A DNA stretch of 10,903 bases, taken from positions 1 to 10,903 of the forward strand of contig JACPZF010000050.1 of assembly GCA_016195615.1 (NCBI GenBank), given 5' to 3'. Origin of the DNA: Candidatus Gottesmanbacteria bacterium (GTDB lineage Bacteria > Patescibacteriota > Microgenomatia > JACPZF01). Positions 7,333 through 10,903 of this stretch are shown here, piece after piece. Within the stretch, counting starts at the first letter, position 1, and every line of letters starts with the position of its first letter. Made by a program: the position numbers and the translations under genes. The notes below the pieces were generated by a model. That model was not told the DNA's origin and made no database searches. It saw only the letters and a list, made by a program, of their open reading frames with translations.

Positions 7333-7638
7333 ATGTTTGTTAAAACATATCGATACCGAGTAAAAAAAGAAAACCTAGACAAGCTTATCAAAATAAATAA
7401 AGAAGCGGGTAAAATTTATAAAAAATACGGCGGCCAGGGCTATAAAACCTTGCTCAAAAAAGACGGTAGAACTATAGGTATTTTACTACTTGAATTTTAT
7501 CAGAGTAAAAAACAATTCAATAAAATTATGAATTTGGTAAATAAAGATAAAAAAATAACTGATCTTTGGAAAAAATTTCTTCTCTTAGTCAACGAAAAAG
7601 AAATCAAAGAAGAAGAATTTGAACTAACTGACGATTAG
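7333..7638 (+). CDS. Small alpha/beta protein, last cistron of the dnaK operon, function unknown
   Basis: The 101-residue product starts MFVKTYRYRVKKENLDKLIK and is rich in Lys and Glu (many AAA and GAA codons). The apparent order strand (VKTYRYRV), helix (NLDKLIKINKEAGKIYKKY), strand (YKTLLKK), strand (IGILLLEFY), helix (SKKQFNKIMNLVNKDKK), then WKKFLLLV and an acidic tail resembles a ferredoxin-like dimeric alpha-beta-barrel (ABM/NIPSNAP-type) fold. That is a guess from pattern, not a recognised family. I chose the ATG at 7333 over the in-frame ATG at 7291: the latter lies inside dnaJ, whereas 7333 gives a 4-nt gap (TAA-AACT-ATG) nearly identical to the dnaK-dnaJ junction (TAA-TACT-ATG). 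Co-transcription with the chaperone genes is likely, so heat-shock induction is inferred. Confidence 0.72.
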   Translation: MFVKTYRYRVKKENLDKLIKINKEAGKIYKKYGGQGYKTLLKKDGRTIGILLLEFYQSKKQFNKIMNLVNKDKKITDLWKKFLLLVNEKEIKEEEFELTDD

Positions 7639-7702
7639 AATTTCTATTTCCACTCCTTATGGAAGAACTTCTTCTTGTCAAGAAAAATGCCAAGAGGTTA
7701 TC

Positions 7703-7740
7703 TTGTCACAAAACACTGCTCGAGCAGTAAATTGTGACAA
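7703..7740. repeat. 38-bp nested palindrome (operator or hairpin)
   Basis: The outer arms TTGTCACAA (7703-7711) and TTGTGACAA (7732-7740) are perfect 9-bp reverse complements. The core ACTGCTCGAGCAGT (7715-7728) is a perfect 14-bp palindrome about the same centre (between 7721 and 7722). Only the 3-nt steps AAC and AAA between core and arms fail to pair. As RNA it would be a 9-bp stem, a 3x3 internal loop and a 5-bp stem with a TCGA loop. No clear T-run follows on either strand, so it is not a textbook terminator, although it lies 65 nt past the last gene of the operon and could act as one. A dimeric-regulator site is the alternative. Confidence 0.85.
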
Positions 7741-7852
7741 TTTATAATGAGTTTCTGCTACCTGACAGGCAGGCGATCGGAGAAGATAGAAATAATTTGA
7801 CAAATTGCGCTATAGCGTAAACTTGCAAAAAATTTAAGGAAATCCGTAGGTG

Positions 7853-7899
7853 CGTGCCTAATCCACCATGGGGTGATTTACGATTACGCCCGCGGAGAA
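7853..7899. repeat. Repeat copy A (24-bp-period element, direct orientation)
   Basis: CGATTACGCCCGCGGAGAA at 7881-7899 matches 8946-8964 at 18 of 19 positions in the same orientation. Just upstream is a weaker related unit, CTAATCCACCATGGGGTG (7858-7875), at the same 24-bp period as in the second locus; it contains the small hairpin CACC-ATGG-GGTG (7864-7875). With copy B it brackets the SDR remnant and the HTH gene. Confidence 0.65.
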
Positions 7900-7960
7900 T
7901 TTTATCCGATTTGGTACGAACAATAAAAAGAAGCACACAGCCTAAATAACGGTATATTTC

Positions 7961-7969
7961 TGCTATAAT
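7961..7969 (+). promoter_or_regulatory. Extended -10 promoter (TGCTATAAT) of the SDR gene, leaderless spacing
   Basis: A consensus TATAAT at 7964-7969 carries the TG of an extended -10 at 7961-7962. It ends 6 nt before the ATG at 7976, so the transcript should begin at or within a base of the start codon. There is no Shine-Dalgarno sequence. No good -35 is seen, which fits an extended -10 promoter. Confidence 0.72.
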
Positions 7970-7975
7970 TAATTT

Positions 7976-8564
7976 ATGAAACTAGATAACAAAGTAGCTA
8001 TTATTACCGGCTCGTCTCGCGGCATAGGTAAAGCTATTGCTGAATTATTTGCCAAAGAAGGATGCAAAGTTGTCGTTTCTAGTTAACAACGCGGGAGAGA
8101 TCATTCGCCCTGGAGACTGGAAATCGGATTTTTCAACTTGGCAAAAGACCATAGACGTAAATCTTACTAGCGCTTGGTTAATGATTAAGGAAGTAGCGCC
8201 ACTAATGAAACAACATAAAAGTTGTTCTATTGTAAATATTGTTTCCGTCTATGGTTTTTTAGGTGCAGCCCCTGTTTTGGCTTATACATCTGCTAAGGGT
8301 GGTTTAATAACCATGACTAAATCTTTTGCTAAAGAATTGGCCCCAGAAATTCGAGTTAACGCCATAGCACCAAGCAATGTGAATACGGACATGACAATTG
8401 GTGCAGGCAAGGAATTAATTGAATTCTTTAAGAAAGAAACCCCGCTTAAACGCATTGCCGAACCAAATGAAATTGCCAAAGCGGCTCTTTTTCTTGTTTC
8501 TGATGACGCAAGCTATGTTACCGGGCACGTCTTGGTAGTAGATGGTGGGTATAGCCTGAAATAA
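7976..8564 (+). pseudogene. Short-chain dehydrogenase/reductase (FabG-like), internal deletion plus frameshift
   Basis: The N-terminal part from ATG 7976 reads MKLDNKVAIITGSSRGIGKA..., with the SDR cofactor loop TGxxxGIG at about residues 11-18, and runs to VVVSS before TAA at 8084-8086. From about 8080, in another frame, the family resumes with LVNNAGEI (NNAG motif), DVNLTSAW, IVSVYG (catalytic Ser), AYTSAKGG (catalytic Tyr and Lys, YxxxK), RVNAIAPSNVNTDM and SYVTGHVLVVDGGYS at the C-terminus, ending with TAA at 8562-8564. In intact SDRs about 45 residues lie between VVVSS and the NNAG strand; they are missing here. So roughly 130 bases have been lost with a change of frame, including part of the adenine-binding region. 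The rest is well conserved, so the loss is recent or is an assembly artefact. It has its own promoter. Its original substrate is unknown. Confidence 0.85.
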
Positions 8565-8579
8565 GATGTACGATAACTA

Positions 8580-8608
8580 TTGACAATTATGATAAAAATG
8601 TCATAATT
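8580..8608 (+). promoter_or_regulatory. Promoter of the HTH gene with overlapping inverted-repeat operator
   Basis: TTGACA (8580-8585), a 16-nt spacer and CATAAT (8602-8607) with a TG at 8599-8600 form an extended -10 promoter. The -10 ends 6 nt before the ATG at 8614, again a leaderless arrangement. The perfect 8-bp inverted repeat AATTATGA (8585-8592) / TCATAATT (8601-8608) with an 8-nt spacer covers the spacer and the -10 box. A second overlapping pair, TGACA (8581-8585) / TGTCA (8599-8603), lies in the same DNA. Such a site is what an autorepressing HTH antitoxin would bind; binding by the downstream protein is inferred. Confidence 0.8.
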
Positions 8609-8613
8609 TACAT

Positions 8614-8904
8614 ATGAAAAATAGAAATAATTTGATTCCATTTAGCGATTTAAAAAAAGACTGGATGAAGAATCCGGAATTTCGCTGCGAGTACGAAAAG
8701 CTGGAAACGGAGTTTCAAATTGCCAGACAAATTATTGGTGCTAGGATTAAAAGAAAAATGTCGCAGGAACAGCTGGCTAAAAAGGCTGGTACCGGCCAAG
8801 CAGTAATATCCCGTTTGGAAGGCATGAACGCCAAACCTTCAATATCTCTTCTTACTAGGGTAGCTCAAGCTCTTGGTACTAAGATTCAGATCACCGTGCC
8901 GTAA
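8614..8904 (+). CDS. XRE-family HTH protein, HigA-like antitoxin, orphan
   Basis: The 96-residue protein has an N-terminal segment DWMKNPEFRCEYEKLETEFQIARQII (about 16-41), typical of HigA/RelB-partner antitoxins ('n.pefr.eYe.le.ef.la..li'). An XRE helix-turn-helix follows at about 43-93: IGARIKRKMSQEQLAKKAGTG, then the recognition helix QAVISRLEG, then KPSISLLTRVAQALGTKIQI. In known systems such proteins neutralise a RelE/HigB-type ribosome-dependent mRNA nuclease and repress their own operon. Here no toxin gene adjoins: the SDR remnant ends 49 nt upstream and the convergent MFS gene ends 44 nt downstream. It is therefore an orphan antitoxin, a relic, or a stand-alone regulator. An inverted repeat over its promoter supports autoregulation. 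The ATG is the only sensible start, with no SD. Confidence 0.85.
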   Translation: MKNRNNLIPFSDLKKDWMKNPEFRCEYEKLETEFQIARQIIGARIKRKMSQEQLAKKAGTGQAVISRLEGMNAKPSISLLTRVAQALGTKIQITVP

Positions 8905-8928
8905 ACGTTGAGAAAAACTTTCGTTTAC
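8901..8928 (+). terminator. Possible weak hairpin at the end of the HTH gene
   Basis: GTAAACG (8901-8907) and CGTTTAC (8922-8928) are perfect 7-bp reverse complements around a 14-nt loop and include the stop codon of the HTH gene. No T-run follows on the plus strand, so termination activity is doubtful. The right arm is part of repeat copy B. Confidence 0.35.
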
Positions 8929-8964
8929 ACCCTTGGAGTGTCTTTCGATTACACCCGCGGAGAA
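8918..8964. repeat. Repeat copy B: two tandem units, 24-bp period
   Basis: Units CTTTCGTTTACACCCTTGG (from 8918) and CTTTCGATTACACCCGCGG (from 8942) differ at 3 of 21 positions over 8918-8938 and 8942-8962. The second unit is nearly identical to part of copy A (7881-7899). It extends into the 3' end of the MFS gene and supplies the final residues SPRV and the stop codon. Confidence 0.75.
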
Positions 8965-10124
8965 GGCAGTAATTTTTTAGCCAAAAGGAAAATTAAAAAG
9001 GCGAGCATTGCCATGGCGCTGCCGTAGAGAAAAGTTGCCGAGGGATTAAATTTATACCAAAGGAGTCCACCAATAAAGGAGGCAAAAAAACCGCCGATAG
9101 CAGTTAACGTTTGGTGAATCCCAAAATAACTTCCCGACTCTTCTTTAGTAATAAATTCGGAAATATAAGCTTTGGAGACGCCATCAGTAAAGGCGATATA
9201 AATTCCATAAATAGGAAATAACAGCCATAGCCAAGCGGGATTTTTAATCATCCCAAAGAAAAAATATACTACCGAAAAGACAAAAAGCCCCATGGCAAAA
9301 ACCTTTTTGGCCCCGATTTTATCAGCCAGACTTCCTGCCGGCGTGGCAAAAACAGTTTGTGAAATATTGTAGATGACGTAAGTCAGTACTGCCAGCGTGG
9401 TAGTAAAGCCAAGATTTTTAGCCTGCAAAATTAAAAAAGCATCAGAACTATTGCCCAGGGCAAATAGGAAACTTACCATTAAAAATAACTTGAGTCGAGA
9501 GTTAAGAATCGACCAATTAATTTTGACAAATTCAGGTTTTACCAAAGAAGACCGTGCTTTTTCTTTAACATAAAAGATTAAAATGGCAACCGCGACAAGA
9601 GAGGGGATAAAAGCGATAAAAAAAACCAACCTCATATTTTCTTTTAAAACCGACAATAGAAATAGACCGAGAAGTGGACCAATGACTGCTCCCATACTGT
9701 CCATGGTGCGATGAAAACCAAAAATAAAACCCTTATTTTGCGCCGTGGCATTTTCTAACAGCATGCTATCTCTGGGTGCGGTTCTAAGGCCCTTTCCCAA
9801 TCTATCAATAAAGCGGGCAAATAAAACCAGCGGCCAGGAAAAAGCTAAGCCAATCAATATTTTAGAGATTGATCCAAAAGAATAACCCAAAACGACAAAG
9901 ATTTTTCGCTTCTGAAAGTAATCCGAAAGCGCACCAAAAAGATATTTTGACAAACTCGCGGTAGCTTCGGCTACGCCTTCGATAATGCCAACGATAGGTA
10001 TGGTGACGTGTAAAACCGTCGTTAAAAAAATCGGCACGATGGGATAAATCATTTCCGCCGCGACATCATTAAAAAAACTTACTAATCCTAAGAGAAAGAC
10101 ATTAAGAGGAACTCTTTTGAACAT
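8949..10124 (-). CDS. Major facilitator superfamily transporter
   Basis: The product is an inner-membrane secondary transporter of 391 residues with about eleven to twelve hydrophobic helices. The first helix carries SFFNDVAAEMIYPIVPIFL, a pattern conserved in one MFS_1 subgroup. Motif A follows at G64-A-L-S-D68-Y-F-Q-K-R73 between helices 2 and 3. The segment FARFIDRLGKGLRTAPRDSML (helix 4 and the loop after it) is also typical of that subgroup. GSLADKIGAKKV repeats motif A in the second half, as expected for a 6+6 layout. The substrate cannot be assigned; such proteins are often annotated as efflux pumps. I chose the Met at 10124 over an upstream in-frame start at 10178: the latter would overlap the upstream gene, and MFKRVPLNVFLLG begins like its family. 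No clear SD is present. The C-terminus lies in a repeat. Confidence 0.87.
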   Translation of the reverse strand: MFKRVPLNVFLLGLVSFFNDVAAEMIYPIVPIFLTTVLHVTIPIVGIIEGVAEATASLSKYLFGALSDYFQKRKIFVVLGYSFGSISKILIGLAFSWPLVLFARFIDRLGKGLRTAPRDSMLLENATAQNKGFIFGFHRTMDSMGAVIGPLLGLFLLSVLKENMRLVFFIAFIPSLVAVAILIFYVKEKARSSLVKPEFVKINWSILNSRLKLFLMVSFLFALGNSSDAFLILQAKNLGFTTTLAVLTYVIYNISQTVFATPAGSLADKIGAKKVFAMGLFVFSVVYFFFGMIKNPAWLWLLFPIYGIYIAFTDGVSKAYISEFITKEESGSYFGIHQTLTAIGGFFASFIGGLLWYKFNPSATFLYGSAMAMLAFLIFLLAKKLLPSPRV

Positions 10125-10149
10125 AAAAATATTCAAAGTACAAGGGATT

Positions 10150-10773
10150 TTAATATTTCTTAACGTCAATAGTTTCAATGAAGTTCAGAAGTTTTATAAG
10201 GTCATCTTTTGAGCGTTTGCCTACAAATCCTATATACGCATAGCGTTTTTTATTGTCAAGTGAGTTTTCGATAAGCACTTTGTATCCAACATTTTCATAA
10301 GAGTAATAAACCAGAAGTCCACGTCCTGTTTTTTTAAAGAAGTCTTTTTGATCAAGCAGTAGCGGAGATCCTACGCAAGCCCGTAATTTATCAGTTGTTT
10401 CGTTCCAACTGCAAGTAAAAGGCTCACCGGTTTCGTATTTATAAACAGTAAGAGAGTAGTAATTATCAAATTTCCCTATTTCTAGAGGAAGATTAAGATA
10501 ATAAATATCAGCGGTGCTATTTTTGTATCGCAACGTAGTTTTACTCGCTGCTTCTGTTTTTCCTTCAAATAAGGGCGAGTATAAGCCAACCGTCTCAAAA
10601 TTAAAAACAATCGGATCATTTTGAAATTGTACATCTGCCCAATCATTATTACAAATTGTTAATTGGCGCTTTTTCAGAAATAAATTTTCTTCACATGTGC
10701 CCCAGTCACGCCTTGTCTCAGTAAGCTGTTGAAGAGTCTCTTTAAATTTATTGTCTAATATTAAAAGGTCATT
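10150..10773 (-). pseudogene. 5'-truncated gene for a probable exported protein, unknown family
   Basis: The minus-strand frame is open for 207 codons, from just inside a TGA at 10774-10776 to TAA at 10150-10152. There is no ATG in the whole frame and no signal peptide or membrane anchor at its upstream end, which begins NDLLILDNKFKETLQQLTET. A shorter reading from TTG at 10533 would begin in the middle of a folded-looking region. Four cysteines (WGTCEE, LTICNN, FTCSWN, RACVG), many aromatic residues and strand-like segments (YYSLTVYKYETG, GLLVYYSYENVGYKVLIEN) suggest an extracytoplasmic beta-rich protein. The N-terminal part appears lost, at the point where a probable mobile element begins. 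I do not recognise the family. The MFS gene follows 25 nt downstream on the same strand. Confidence 0.68.
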
Positions 10774-10774
10774 T

Positions 10775-10788
10775 CAAAACTAGTTTTG
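10775..10788. repeat. 14-bp palindrome at the probable mobile-element junction
   Basis: CAAAACTAGTTTTG is a perfect palindrome; TTTCAA and TTGAAA just outside extend the symmetry imperfectly. It starts where the truncated minus-strand frame ends, so it may mark the end of the inserted element. Confidence 0.5.
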
Positions 10789-10818
10789 TTGAAAGTATAG
10801 CACTTTGACAACTAAAAT
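10789..10818 (+). promoter_or_regulatory. Putative promoter of the right-edge gene
   Basis: TTGAAA (10789-10794), an 18-nt spacer and TAAAAT (10813-10818) each match the sigma-A consensus at five of six positions. Transcription would start near 10825, inside the left arm of the hairpin at 10818-10849. A TTGACA at 10805-10810 has no -10 at the right distance. Confidence 0.5.
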
Positions 10819-10849
10819 GGACAGTACACCGAGAAAGGAGTACTGCCCA
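10818..10849 (+). promoter_or_regulatory. Hairpin enclosing the ribosome-binding site of the right-edge gene
   Basis: TGGACAGTAC (10818-10827) and GTACTGCCCA (10840-10849) pair over 10 positions with one A-C mismatch. The 12-nt loop contains AAAGGA, part of the Shine-Dalgarno AAAGGAG, and the right arm runs into the A of the start codon. A read-through transcript would hide the start; a transcript from the local promoter would lack most of the left arm. Confidence 0.65.
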
Positions 10850-10903
10850 TGTATGATATTAACAAACTGGTGCCAAAAAGGGTATGGAATAAATTATTAG
10901 AAG
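10849..10903 (+). CDS. Start of a rightward gene, probably an IS transposase, 3' end outside window
   Basis: Only 18 codons are visible (MYDINKLVPKRVWNKLLE), with AAAGGAG (10834-10840) 8 nt before the ATG. The sequence is too short to identify by homology. The transposase call rests on context: a minus-strand gene loses its 5' end immediately upstream, a palindrome marks the junction, and the translation start is enclosed in a hairpin, a known device in insertion sequences (for example IS10) against read-through expression. It could equally be another gene that follows a rearrangement point. Confidence 0.45.
   Translation, partial: MYDINKLVPKRVWNKLLE

Larger units (their letters stand above)
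7639..7975. other. 337-base non-coding region between the heat-shock operon and the SDR remnant
   Basis: No convincing gene is seen here. It holds, in order, a short palindromic run (GAAGAACTTCTTC, then TTCTTGTCAAGAA at 7672-7684), a 38-bp nested palindrome (7703-7740), an AT-rich stretch with TATAAT at 7743-7748 but no matching -35, a TTGACA at 7797-7802 without a -10 at the right distance, the 10-bp palindrome CGCTATAGCG (7808-7817), one copy of the 24-bp-period repeat (about 7853-7899), and the promoter of the SDR gene. A minus-strand open frame across 7742-7936 resembles no family and is rejected. Confidence 0.7.

Noticed and set aside
7703..7748. The nested palindrome as a classical rho-independent terminator
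   Set aside because: The stem is followed by TTTATAATG rather than a T-run; kept as a palindrome of unknown role.
7797..7825. TTGACA at 7797 as a promoter
   Set aside because: No -10 box lies 15-19 nt downstream; the nearby TATAGC is only 8 nt away.
7742..7936. 64-codon minus-strand frame in the non-coding region
   Set aside because: It runs through repeat copy A and a palindrome, resembles no family and has no promoter or SD.
8070..8095. Programmed frameshift in the SDR gene
   Set aside because: A frameshift alone would keep all family segments; about 45 residues are missing, so deletion is required.
7639..8964. CRISPR array
   Set aside because: The repeats occur as two short loci about 1 kb apart, with only two units each and no unique spacers of regular length.
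10125..10178. Upstream start of the MFS gene at 10178
   Set aside because: It would overlap the end of the upstream minus-strand gene and add an 18-residue extension unlike the family's usual N-terminus.

Overview
The window looks like a chromosomal piece of an uncultured, AT-rich bacterium, probably of the Candidate Phyla Radiation (Patescibacteria, Microgenomates-like). This is an inference from protein character and gene order: a miniature HrcA, a zinc-finger-less DnaJ in the dnaK operon, a GT2 plus GT-C membrane glycosyltransferase pair, and several start codons placed where a leaderless mRNA would begin. TGA ends the first glycosyltransferase and hrcA, so there is no sign of the TGA-to-glycine code of Gracilibacteria/SR1.

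Layout. (1) 1-3187: a 5'-truncated membrane-bound family 2 glycosyltransferase, a GT-C (ArnT/PMT-like) glycosyltransferase coupled to it by an ATGA overlap, and a small three-helix membrane protein. (2) 3184-7638: a compact heat-shock operon, hrcA-grpE-dnaK-dnaJ, with a small unrecognised alpha/beta protein as last cistron. Its sigma-A-type promoter is overlapped by a CIRCE operator, so HrcA should repress its own operon, and GrpE, DnaK and DnaJ form the expected refolding machine. (3) 7639-8964: a looser stretch with a 337-base non-coding region containing a 38-bp nested palindrome, a short-chain dehydrogenase gene broken by an internal deletion, and an orphan HigA-like HTH antitoxin gene with an inverted repeat over its promoter. 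Two related copies of a 24-bp-period repeat, in the same orientation, bracket the two genes. (4) 8949-10773, minus strand: an MFS transporter whose last codons lie inside the second repeat copy, and upstream of it a gene for a cysteine-containing, probably exported protein that has lost its 5' end. (5) 10775-10903: the start of a rightward gene, probably a transposase. Its ribosome-binding site sits in the loop of a hairpin, and its own promoter would start transcription inside the left arm of that hairpin.

The heat-shock operon is ordinary in content but well resolved. The points that most deserve checking are the repeat-bracketed module, the nested palindrome, the recurring 6-nt spacing from -10 box to ATG, and the hairpin-guarded start at the right edge. 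No CRISPR array, rRNA or tRNA was recognised.
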